Below, one piece after another: positions 1 to 7,167 of a stretch of DNA of 64,000 bases. Numbering within the stretch: position 1 is the stretch's first letter; each line of letters begins with the position of its first letter. The translations under genes were made by a program, and so were the position numbers. The notes beneath the pieces are model-generated. The model made no database searches and had not been told where the DNA came from. It worked only from the letters and a program-made list of their open reading frames with translations. This DNA comes from Thiomonas sp. FB-Cd (GTDB lineage: Bacteria; Pseudomonadota; Gammaproteobacteria; Burkholderiales; Burkholderiaceae_C). The stretch spans positions 1,302,001 to 1,366,000 of the forward strand of contig NZ_JPOE01000002.1 of the NCBI RefSeq assembly GCF_000733775.1. The letters run 5' to 3'.

Positions 1-339
1 TGCGCATTGCACGACTCCGCGGCTGGGCGTGGACCCGCCCCCCATGAACAGCGGGATGCCGACGATGCCGTCGTTGCCGACCACGGCGATTTCAGCCGAC
101 GAACCGTCCTCGGTCACGTACAACAGCGAGACGATGGCCGTGGTGGGAAAATAGGCGTGGCTCAATGTTGCGCCCGATTCGTACAGGGCCTGGCCAAGCG
201 ACAATTCCACGCATTCCAGATGCGGCAGCCAGCGCTGGAGCTCGGCGTCTGGTAGCACGGCCAGGAGATGGTTCGCTCTGGGCTCCCGGGCATTGGCCCC
301 CAAGAGCTTGCGCGGCTGATCCGGATGTGGACTGTCCAT
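1..339 (-). CDS. Crp/Fnr-family transcriptional regulator, N-terminal part (3' end outside window)
   Basis: The visible 113 residues form a cyclic-nucleotide-binding-like beta-roll. Segments such as LYESGATLSHAYFPTTAIVS and EIAVVGNDGIVGIPLFMGGG are typical of a Crp/Fnr subgroup common in Burkholderiales, where the ligand is unknown. The DNA-binding helix-turn-helix should lie beyond position 1 and cannot be checked. The chosen ATG at 339 overlaps the stop of the upstream kinase-like gene (TGATG), so translation is probably coupled and this is the last visible gene of a four-gene operon with kaiC-like and GGDEF/kinase genes. It is a plausible transcriptional output for that operon (inference). 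The family call is firm; the ligand and targets are unknown. Confidence 0.85.
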   Translation of the reverse strand, partial: MDSPHPDQPRKLLGANAREPRANHLLAVLPDAELQRWLPHLECVELSLGQALYESGATLSHAYFPTTAIVSLLYVTEDGSSAEIAVVGNDGIVGIPLFMGGGSTPSRGVVQCA

Positions 340-2024
340 CAATGCATGGAATCCAGATCGCTTGAGCCGTCTCCGCCTTGGTCGACACCCGAGCGCCCAC
401 CCAGCGGCAGCTTCACGACGAATTGACTGCCAAGTCCGCTTCCGGCGCTGGCCGCTGTGATGTGTCCGCCATGGGCCTCGACCAAGGCGCGAACCACTGT
501 AAGCCCGATGCCCATGCCAACGCCATTGAGTCCGGTGGTGTGGGTGTCTTGCACAAAAGGCTCGAAGATCCGGGGCAGTGCCAGTGCGGTGATGCCCACG
601 CCGTTGTCGGATACCGTCAGGACGATTTGGTCATCTGCCGTGGTGACGCTCAGATCGATCTCGCCGCCGTCGGGCGTGTACTTGGAAGCGTTATCCAAGA
701 GGTTGCCGAGAAGCTGGGTGAGGCGATTCGGGTCGCCATGCATCACCAAGGCACGCGAAGGCATCCGGACTTTGAGTCCCTGCAGGCGCGCATCCATGGC
801 AGGTCGGCTGGCGTTGACCGCTTCATCGATGATGCTTGTCATGTCGACCATTTGACGCATGAGCGTCAGCTTGTTCATTTGGATTTTGGATATATCGTCC
901 AATCTGTCGACCAATCGATTCATCTGGGTCAGTTGGTGCTCGATCATCGATTGCGCGCGCGGGAGGAGGGGCTCGTCTGTGCGGACCCGGCCCAGCATGG
1001 CCGTCGCCACACGGATGGGCGTCAACGGATCGCGCAGCTCATTCGCGACCACGGCCAGGAACTGGGACTGGCGGCGCTGCCCCTGTTCTGCAGCCTCCCG
1101 CAGTTCGTGCGCATCGAGCACAGCAAGGACCAGCTGTTCGTTCGCTTCCCGGAGTTGCAAATGTCTTTTCTCTTGCTCCTCGTGGGTCATAGTAATCGGC
1201 ATCGCGGGGCGCTCTAGCGCGGCAAGGCGTGGTCGCTGCAGAATGCCTTCAGCGAATGCGTCACTGCCATAGAACTCAAAGCTTCCGACCCGCTGCGATT
1301 TCGCGCGATACATGGCCGCGTCTGCTCGAGCGATCAAGGTATCGGCATCCTCCGCGTCATCCGGATACAGGCTGATTCCAATACTCGCCGTCAATCGCAG
1401 CACATGCTCGCCCACGCGGCTTGGCATATCCAGAGTCGCGGTGATCTTTTGGGCGATCAAGGCTGCATCTGCAGGCGTGGCGATGTCGGTGAGCAGGATC
1501 AGGAACTCATCGCCTCCGTAGCGGCTCACCAGGTCCGTCTCGCGAATCGACGTCACCAGGCGGCTTGTGACCAGCTTGAGCACCTGATCCCCAGCCGCAT
1601 GCCCGAGCGTGTCGTTGATTCGCTTGAAATTGTCGAAATCTAGGTACAGAACGGCCAGGCGAGTTCCATGCCGCTTCGCTTGGCCGATGGCATGCGCAAG
1701 CTGGTCGAGCATCCAGCCACGCCTGGGTAGCTGCGTTAGCGAGTCGAGCCCCGCCGCGTGCGAGACGGCTTCAAGCCGATGCATGGCCTCATCGGCTTGA
1801 ACCTGGGCGCGGAGCGCGGCAAGCACCAGTTGTTCGTTGGCCTCGACGATCTTGGACTCGCGGGCGGCATCCGCACGACTTTCGGCCACAATCACGTCCT
1901 GCAGCAAGCGGTTCAACACCACGCGCGCGGCGTCGACCTGATCCTGCAACTGAACAAGCTCGCGCGCGGATTGTTCCGCTTCACGCGCGTTGGAGTCCGG
2001 TGGCTGATTCACAGCGGGTGGCAA
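339..2024 (-). CDS. Hybrid GGDEF / histidine-kinase-like protein with Asn at the phospho-His position
   Basis: The 561-aa protein has no membrane segment. A coiled-coil start is followed by a GGDEF domain (about 85-255) with intact GGDEF at 170-174 and an I-site RETD at 161-164. A HisKA-like helix and a HATPase domain follow, with N-box GNLLDNASKYTP at 440, DNGVGI at 473 and GMGIGL at 503. The H-box reads ANELRDPL, so the usual histidine is Asn328 (codon AAT). It may therefore be an active diguanylate cyclase carrying an ATP-binding pseudo-kinase. The motif EANEQLVLA occurs twice (61 and 293), before each catalytic module. The TTG start lies one base after the kaiC-like stop. A downstream GTG is an alternative start. 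Confidence 0.88.
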   Translation of the reverse strand: MPPAVNQPPDSNAREAEQSARELVQLQDQVDAARVVLNRLLQDVIVAESRADAARESKIVEANEQLVLAALRAQVQADEAMHRLEAVSHAAGLDSLTQLPRRGWMLDQLAHAIGQAKRHGTRLAVLYLDFDNFKRINDTLGHAAGDQVLKLVTSRLVTSIRETDLVSRYGGDEFLILLTDIATPADAALIAQKITATLDMPSRVGEHVLRLTASIGISLYPDDAEDADTLIARADAAMYRAKSQRVGSFEFYGSDAFAEGILQRPRLAALERPAMPITMTHEEQEKRHLQLREANEQLVLAVLDAHELREAAEQGQRRQSQFLAVVANELRDPLTPIRVATAMLGRVRTDEPLLPRAQSMIEHQLTQMNRLVDRLDDISKIQMNKLTLMRQMVDMTSIIDEAVNASRPAMDARLQGLKVRMPSRALVMHGDPNRLTQLLGNLLDNASKYTPDGGEIDLSVTTADDQIVLTVSDNGVGITALALPRIFEPFVQDTHTTGLNGVGMGIGLTVVRALVEAHGGHITAASAGSGLGSQFVVKLPLGGRSGVDQGGDGSSDLDSMH

Positions 2025-2025
2025 T

Positions 2026-3525
2026 TCAATTCGACGTTTCCGCCTTCGGGATTATCGGCTCATGGGGCATGCCCTCCGACTTGCGCGTGGGCCGCCCGCC
2101 AAGCAACCCTTCCTGGTCCGACAGCATTTCCCCGACATGGATGCCGTCACTATCGATGGTGAACTCGCGCAAGGCGTTGGAATGTGCGCTGGCCCGCACC
2201 TTGACGACTGCCATCGCACGCAATAAGCGGCTGTTGATCTCGATGTAACGCTGCACGATAATGGCGTCTGTCAGGAATGCCGCCCCATAGGGGCTGAAGC
2301 GCAGATCGGTATAGCGGTCTTCCAGTTCGGAGGTCATCAGCACGGTGACGCCGGCGCCGGTCAATGTGGTGACCAGACGCATAAGGGATTCACGAAAATC
2401 CTCCTGAAATGTGGGCGCCAGCGCGAGCTCGAAACCCGAAAGTGAATCGATCACGACACGGCTTGCCTTCAGTCGCTGGATTTCGCGCATCAGCAGCACG
2501 ATGATTTCATCGATCGAGAGATCGGACGCCCGACTGTCCACCAAGCCCACGCGATCGCTCTCGATGAGATCGATGAGCACGCGGTTCCGGGATCGATTCG
2601 GGTGCTGCTCGAAGGCGGCGATGACGCCCGTCTCGCCGCGCGCTACGCCTTCGGCCAGGAACGCCGAGGCGAGAATGCTTTTTCCCGAACCCGAAGGACC
2701 GGCGACCAGCAGCGAATACCCGCGCGGCAGGCCGCCGCCCAGCATGTCATCCAGGCCCGGGACTCCGATATTCAGGCGTGAAGTTGACGGCGGCGAGGCC
2801 GCCACGGCGCCGCCCTCGAGCGTCAGACTGGACGATGCGAAGACGTCGATGCCCGAGCTGCTGATCCGAAACGTGTGCAGACCAGGGCGTGTGGCCTGGC
2901 CGCGCATTTTCATGATCTCCATCTTGCGAACCATGGAGTTGCGCTGCACGCTCTGGCGTAGCCAGATGAGTCCATCGGCGACGGTGAACACCGGGTTTGC
3001 GTCGGACTCCGTGAAGTATTCGCCGATCAAGAAGGTCGTGGCCTGCCAACTTGTCATCAGCATGCCAAGTTGCTGGACGAATTGCTGCAGGCTATTGTGC
3101 GGGCTCCGTGCGGCTTTATTGGCAAGCACGACGGAACGGAATGAATCCACGAAGACGAGGGCCGGGCTGTGCGTTTCGACCTCGGCAACGATACGCCGCA
3201 GGACATGGTCGAGATCGCCCGCCATGGCGTCGTCGGAGAGGTTGAAGAAGTACACCCCACGATTGATCAGCGTGTTGTCGAAGAACGTGAACAACTGCTG
3301 GTAGCGCAGCATTTTCAGCGGGGGCTCGCCCAGCACCGTGAAATACAGCGCTGGGCGCTCGGGCGTGGCCAACGCGAACATCATCTGGTGGGCCAGCGTC
3401 GTTTTGCCGCAGCCTGGAGGGCCTGCAATGAGGTTGAACGAGAACTCTGGTAGCCCTCCGCCCAACACATCGTCCAAGCCGGGGACGCCGGTGGACAAAC
3501 GATTGATCGTCACTTTGCTCGTCAT
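2026..3525 (-). CDS. KaiC-like double RecA-type ATPase
   Basis: At 499 residues it has two tandem KaiC domains, close to the 519 of cyanobacterial KaiC. Walker A motifs are GPPGCGKTT (first domain) and GPSGSGKS (second), with Walker B-like ALVFVDS and VVIDS. By comparison with Synechococcus KaiC as I remember it, the catalytic Glu pair of the first domain is replaced (FTVLGEPP) and the Ser431/Thr432 pair is replaced by Ala-Phe (GAAFLTD). Classical autophosphorylation cycling is therefore unlikely. No kaiA or kaiB is nearby. It overlaps the upstream 178-aa gene by ATGA and is followed one base later by the GGDEF/kinase-like gene. A signalling ATPase is likely; a clock role is not supported. 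Confidence 0.9.
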   Translation of the reverse strand: MTSKVTINRLSTGVPGLDDVLGGGLPEFSFNLIAGPPGCGKTTLAHQMMFALATPERPALYFTVLGEPPLKMLRYQQLFTFFDNTLINRGVYFFNLSDDAMAGDLDHVLRRIVAEVETHSPALVFVDSFRSVVLANKAARSPHNSLQQFVQQLGMLMTSWQATTFLIGEYFTESDANPVFTVADGLIWLRQSVQRNSMVRKMEIMKMRGQATRPGLHTFRISSSGIDVFASSSLTLEGGAVAASPPSTSRLNIGVPGLDDMLGGGLPRGYSLLVAGPSGSGKSILASAFLAEGVARGETGVIAAFEQHPNRSRNRVLIDLIESDRVGLVDSRASDLSIDEIIVLLMREIQRLKASRVVIDSLSGFELALAPTFQEDFRESLMRLVTTLTGAGVTVLMTSELEDRYTDLRFSPYGAAFLTDAIIVQRYIEINSRLLRAMAVVKVRASAHSNALREFTIDSDGIHVGEMLSDQEGLLGGRPTRKSEGMPHEPIIPKAETSN

Positions 3526-4058
3526 GGCTGTGTGTCCTGCTCAGGCGGTTCGCTCAAGAAGTTGATCCGTATCGAGTGCAATACACGCCTGGTCAACGCG
3601 GCTCCGATCAGGCTGGAGAGCAGCGCATAGAACGTGTGCAGCATGGCCGCGCCACCCGCCGCGGCATTGGCACCGCTTTGCCCTTTGAGCGCCGATCTCA
3701 ACGCGTCCAGACCCATCGCCGCAGGCTGGGTGCGGCTATGGGCAGTCATCAACCAAGGATGCGCTGTACTGGTGAGATAGAGACTGCGCTGGTACAGAGC
3801 GTCAACCCCGCCCTTGCCGATGATGGGGTTCAGGCTGGCCGCAATCTCCTGCCAAATCGAAACCACCGCGCTGGCGATTTGCGCAGGATCCGCATCGACG
3901 CCCCCTCGCCGCATCAGATTGGCTTCGATTTGCAGCTGCTCATGCGTTTCCATAGGTCGTGCTGTGCGCTGGAATGGTTTTGACGGCTGTCGGTCCGCAG
4001 CAAAACTTTGGGCAGTGCCTCGGCCGTCCGGCGAAATGACGTTGATATTTTTGGGCAT
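3522..4058 (-). CDS. Conserved-looking hypothetical protein, first gene of the kaiC-like operon
   Basis: I do not recognise this 178-residue protein. It has a charged N-terminus, an amphipathic middle (about 60-110) and a small, Ala/Gly-rich hydrophobic stretch near 135-160 (GAAMLHTFYALLSSLIGAAL) that could be a membrane anchor or a buried helix. A Met at residue 36 (position 3953) is an alternative start; neither start has a good ribosome-binding site. Its stop overlaps the kaiC-like ATG (ATGA), so it is co-translated with that ATPase and may be its partner, by analogy with other kai gene clusters (inference). Reality of the gene is supported by coupling and codon use, not by family recognition. 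Confidence 0.65.
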   Translation of the reverse strand: MPKNINVISPDGRGTAQSFAADRQPSKPFQRTARPMETHEQLQIEANLMRRGGVDADPAQIASAVVSIWQEIAASLNPIIGKGGVDALYQRSLYLTSTAHPWLMTAHSRTQPAAMGLDALRSALKGQSGANAAAGGAAMLHTFYALLSSLIGAALTRRVLHSIRINFLSEPPEQDTQP

Positions 4059-4282
4059 CTAGCTCGCATGACCGACAGATGCCGGAAATCGTTGGGCATA
4101 TCGTTTGCGACAGTATGCGCAGCATAGGCCGATATGGCTCCACTTTTTGGAAGCGAGCGCATAATTTTTTGGCGCAACCAAGCCGCTCGACGCGTGACGT
4201 GGCGGCAATGCACCCATCGCCTTGGGCGGGTGGCATGCACCGTTCGCATTACAGCAACGCACCACCTCCCCCTACTCTGTGC

Positions 4283-4612
4283 TCACTGGGCCTGCGGCAC
4301 AACAACGACAGTGCTGCCCCCGGTGCCAGCTTTGCCCTTGGCACCCGTTGCCCCGGTATCGCCCGTGTTTCCCGTATCGCCAGTGGCACCGGTATCACCT
4401 GTTGCGCCCACGGTTCCTTGATTGCCAGTTTTGCCTTGCATGCCAGTGTCACCCGTATCGCCGGTATTCCCCTGGTTGCCGGGCGCGCCCTTGGCCCCCG
4501 TATAGCCCGTGTTGCCAGTGTTGCCTTGATTGCCTTGCGGCCCCATTGGGCCCGTGCACGCACCAAGCGCGAACGATGCCAACAGCAGTACGGCAGGTAT
4601 TGAATAGTTCAT
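4283..4612 (-). CDS. Collagen-like triple-repeat lipoprotein
   Basis: The 109-residue protein starts with a lipoprotein signal ([19 protein letters not shown], lipobox LGAC). Nearly the whole mature part is Gly-X-Y triplets, mostly GNT, GDT and GAT with few prolines, ending in a Val-rich tail. Bacterial collagen-like proteins use threonine-rich triplets in this way to build surface rods. The ATG at 4612 is preceded by AAGGGA at a suitable distance, so the longer upstream reading is not needed. It stands alone, close to other small envelope lipoproteins. Role is unknown: a surface stalk or adhesin is an inference. The repeat makes the gene prone to length change. Confidence 0.8.
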   Translation of the reverse strand: MNYSIPAVLLLASFALGACTGPMGPQGNQGNTGNTGYTGAKGAPGNQGNTGDTGDTGMQGKTGNQGTVGATGDTGATGDTGNTGDTGATGAKGKAGTGGSTVVVVPQAQ

Positions 4613-4940
4613 GATTGATCCCTTGTCAAAACACAGCCAAGACGGCCATATGGACACTATGGCAGCGCATGTCCGGTGCGTCTGTACGCTGTCGTACGTT
4701 GGCTGGATGATGCGGGTGCCGCCTTGGCCAATCGGTGGCTACAGAAGGTGCGGCTACTGAGTCTTGCCATCCGCCGCCAGGAACAGGCATTGCGTCCGTT
4801 CTCGCAGCGCGCGCCCGTGCGTTGGCCAACCGTCTCGAGTGCGTCGCGTCCTTGGCGTATCACGTTTCCACCGCGAGCCTCGGCTCGCCAGTTCTCGCGC
4901 GGGGAACCCGCTGGCCGACATGGCTGGTTGCCGAAAACGC
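4613..4940. other. Intergenic region, no gene seen
   Basis: About 330 bases separate the collagen-like gene from the next lipoprotein gene. Reading frames here have no start signal or recognisable product. The only structure noted is the palindromic motif near 4680, described separately. Confidence 0.5.
4679..4697. promoter_or_regulatory. Dyad motif GTACG-CTGT-CGTAC, copy 1
   Basis: The perfect inverted repeat GTACG ctgt CGTAC lies at 4684-4697. It sits inside a 16-nt string (CGTCTGTACGCTGTCG, 4679-4694) that recurs exactly at 6330-6345. It lies about 70 bases upstream of the collagen-like lipoprotein start on the minus strand. This looks like a binding site for a shared regulator of the small envelope/stress genes, but no regulator is identified. 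Confidence 0.4.
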
Positions 4941-5162
4941 TCACTGCTGCTGATCGCCCTTCGCCGCGTTTTGCACGCTGTGGCCCGCCTTTTCGATTTG
5001 CTGCCCAGCCTTCGCCGCACCTTGATCGATTTCCTTGCCGGCCTTCTCGGCTGGGCCTTCTGGCTTTTGGCAACCGTACAGCGTGGCACTCAAGACGCTC
5101 ACGGCAAAGGCGAGGCCGAGGATCGCCGGCAATTTGGTCATCCGCATCGGGCTATCTCGCAT
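4941..5162 (-). CDS. Small lipoprotein with a charged helical mature part
   Basis: The 73-residue product has a signal sequence ending in the lipobox-like LYGC, then a Lys/Glu/Ala/Gln-rich mature part (KAGKEIDQGAAKAGQQIEKA) that should form an amphipathic helix. This resembles the entericidin/stress-type small lipoproteins of proteobacteria. The ATG at 5162 has a strong GGAGG upstream and gives the sequence MRDSPMRMTK; the longer upstream reading lacks such a site. It lies between other small lipoprotein genes that share stress-protein character. Exact function is unknown. Confidence 0.7.
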   Translation of the reverse strand: MRDSPMRMTKLPAILGLAFAVSVLSATLYGCQKPEGPAEKAGKEIDQGAAKAGQQIEKAGHSVQNAAKGDQQQ

Positions 5163-5273
5163 GTTTGCCTCCTGCAGTTGTCCATTCAATTGGAACGTGC
5201 CGCTGTTCCGATAAATGCGCTGCGGCCCCCACACGCGGCATCGGCGCGAAACCGCTGCTTGCCAGACCCTTCA

Positions 5274-5489
5274 TCATTTGCTCACTTCATGGCCAATGAT
5301 CCCGCCCACGGCTGCGCCACCGACCGTGCCGATGCCGCTGCCACCCGACAAGACTGCGCCGCCCACGGCGCCGACGCCCGCTCCGATGGCCGTGTTTTTG
5401 TCTTGCGACGACATACCGGCGCAGCCACCCAAGGCCAGCAGCACAATTGCAGCGGCGGCAGTGGGAATGAACCTTTGCTTGATTTTCAT
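5274..5489 (-). CDS. Glycine-zipper (OsmB/SlyB-like) lipoprotein
   Basis: The 71-residue protein has a lipoprotein signal (lipobox LGGC) and a mature part dominated by Gly-zipper repeats (GAGVGAVGGAVLSGG, GTVGGAAVGGIIG). This matches the OsmB-type osmotically inducible outer-membrane lipoproteins, which often respond to envelope stress. The start at 5489 is preceded by GAGGTGG. It is transcribed in the same direction as the flanking small lipoproteins but with gaps of over 100 bases, so they may be separate units. Family confidence is good; the specific role is unknown. Confidence 0.8.
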   Translation of the reverse strand: MKIKQRFIPTAAAAIVLLALGGCAGMSSQDKNTAIGAGVGAVGGAVLSGGSGIGTVGGAAVGGIIGHEVSK

Positions 5490-5606
5490 GAAACCACCTC
5501 GTGATTCAGGTTATGGAAATACCGGGCTATCCGCCCGGCGCGAAAATTAATGTCTTGACCAAATGCCTCCTTGCCGCGTCCCGACATAACCGCTCTGGCA
5601 GTCGGA

Positions 5607-5918
5607 TTACTTTAGACTCATCTCGTCTTTCACCGTTTTGACGCCGCCGACGCCTCGAGCAACTTCAACGGCCTTGAGTTCGTCGGCGCGCGAGCGCACG
5701 AAGCCGCTGAGTTGCACGACCCCCTTGAAAGTCTCGACATTGATTTCAGCAACCTTGAGATCAGCATCTGCAAAGATGGCCGCCTTGACTTTGGCCGTGA
5801 TGGCACTGTCATCGAAATATTGACCCGTGCCTTCCTGTTTGGGCGTCGAGGCACATCCGACCATGCTGACGACGGAAACTGCCAGCAAGATCGCATAGAG
5901 AGGTTTGATTAATCGCAT
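5607..5918 (-). CDS. BON-domain periplasmic lipoprotein (OsmY-like)
   Basis: The 103-residue protein has a signal peptide with lipobox MVGC and one BON domain (about 38-102), with the usual pattern DSAITAKVKAAIFADADL, VVQLSGFV and V(K)TVKDEM. BON domains bind phospholipid membranes and are found in hyperosmotic-stress proteins such as OsmY, here as a single-domain lipoprotein. It lies between the glycine-zipper lipoprotein and the DUF3309 gene, all on the minus strand, suggesting one envelope-stress locus. Confidence 0.88.
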   Translation of the reverse strand: MRLIKPLYAILLAVSVVSMVGCASTPKQEGTGQYFDDSAITAKVKAAIFADADLKVAEINVETFKGVVQLSGFVRSRADELKAVEVARGVGGVKTVKDEMSLK

Positions 5919-6009
5919 ATAAATCCTTGATCAATAAGTCGATCGGCCGCAGCCAATCTCGCTGCAAAGCCAGAGAAACAAAAATATTTTCGGAAGACCG
6001 GAACCTTCT

Positions 6010-6168
6010 TTACATCCGACCCGTAAGGAAAAGAACAATCACGATGATGAGTAAAAATCCGAGAATTCCACTTGGAAAATATCCCCAACTTCTGCTATGG
6101 GGCCAAGTCGGCAAAACGCCAACCAACATTAAAACAAGAATGATTAAAAGCAGTGCGCCTAAAGACAT
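6010..6168 (-). CDS. DUF3309 small membrane protein
   Basis: The 52-residue peptide starts MSLGALLLIILVLMLVGVLP, has a central WPHSRSWGYFPSG turn, and then a second hydrophobic helix ending FLTGRM. This layout is that of the DUF3309 family, which is widespread in proteobacteria near stress genes and of unknown function. GGAG precedes the ATG at 6168. The gene is clearly less G+C-rich than its neighbours. Two membrane helices with a conserved W-P-x-S-x-x-W-G-Y loop make the call secure despite the small size. Confidence 0.82.
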   Translation of the reverse strand: MSLGALLLIILVLMLVGVLPTWPHSRSWGYFPSGILGFLLIIVIVLFLTGRM

Positions 6169-6831
6169 GGTCGAACTCCAAGTAGATCGCCAAACAGGTT
6201 TTGATGGCCATGGATGCGGATAACGAGAAAACGCATTGCATGGACCAGTGGCGCTTCAAGATCGAAGCACAGCAACCCCCGGTCCTGCCTTGCCGTCACG
6301 AGAAGCAAAATATCTCGTTACAACTGATCCGTCTGTACGCTGTCGCACATCACTTTCCAGGCGCCCCGCCAGGGAATCGGTGCCCAGTGCGTATCGAGGG
6401 ATCGGATTTCGGGCTTTGCTTTGTCGCGCTCGCCCGATGCCGCGGCCAACACCGATATTGGCGGCCTGCAAGCCCAACGCGAAGCTCATCGCCCACAGCG
6501 TCGTCAAGGCCAGCGTTGCCTCTCCTGCACTGGTGACGCACCGGAGTTGGTGTTCGGTTGTTCGCGCATCCTCCCGCACCTGCGGCCTATGACGCGGCGC
6601 AAGGCGTTTCCGAAAGCAGAAGAGGTCGCCGGATGGTGCCCAGTTGCTTGCGCAGCGGCCCAAGGCGATCGAGAAGGATCGCCCGGCCGCGCCGGCGCGG
6701 CTCGCGGCGCCCCGGAGAACCGGCCGCGTGGCCGGCTCCTGTCAAGGCGCCAAGGCGCAGTTTTACCTGGGGTCGTTGATAACGCCGCAAACCACGGCAC
6801 GCGTCAGACCGTGGCGCATCCATGCACGTGG
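6169..6831. other. Long region without a supported gene
   Basis: About 660 bases upstream of the DUF3309 gene hold open frames on both strands, but none has a convincing start and family signature. One minus-strand stretch (about 6430-6560) has coding-like third-position G+C and could be a gene remnant that I cannot name. The second copy of the dyad motif lies at 6330-6348. Confidence 0.4.
6330..6348. promoter_or_regulatory. Dyad motif GTACG-CTGT-CGCAC, copy 2
   Basis: This repeats the 16-nt string CGTCTGTACGCTGTCG seen at 4679-4694 and continues as an imperfect dyad (GTACG ctgt CGCAC). It lies about 165 bases upstream of the DUF3309 start on the minus strand, the same orientation relative to its neighbour gene as copy 1. 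Confidence 0.35.
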
Positions 6832-7127
6832 ATGGCCAGCATCGGTATCGAGTTGTACAAACTTCTGCGCAGCCAGCCCTATCTCCGCTTGCTGCGCGCC
6901 CACAGCAATGCCTCAATCGTCAGCTCCGGGCGCTGGGGTGGCTGGCCGCCCTCAACGTCGCGCTCAGCCGCCTGTCGATGGCCCCCGGCGTTGTGCATTT
7001 CGGCTACGGCTTTGCGGTGGCCCTGCTGCTGACCCTCCTGGTGGGTTTGATGCTCGTGCAACGCCTGTTTCGCCGCCTCGAATACCAGACCTTCATGCTC
7101 CCAGGGACACGGATCGCGGATCCATAA
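6832..7127 (+). pseudogene. Probable frameshifted small membrane-protein gene
   Basis: One frame begins ATG at 6832 (MASIGIELYKLLRSQPYLRL) with coding-like third-position G+C. From about 6905-6925 the coding-like frame switches. It then reads LNRQLRALGWLAALNVALSR, with two hydrophobic helices (about 6945-7070), and ends RRLEYQTFMLPG before a stop at 7127. The two pieces together look like one small two-helix membrane protein broken by a one-base change. Without the shift, a 101-residue reading from 6822 is possible, but its first part has poor codon use. Function is unknown. Confidence 0.35.
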
Positions 7128-7167
7128 AGGCTGGTGCGTCCGTCTTCGCGCCCCACCCGCGTGCATG

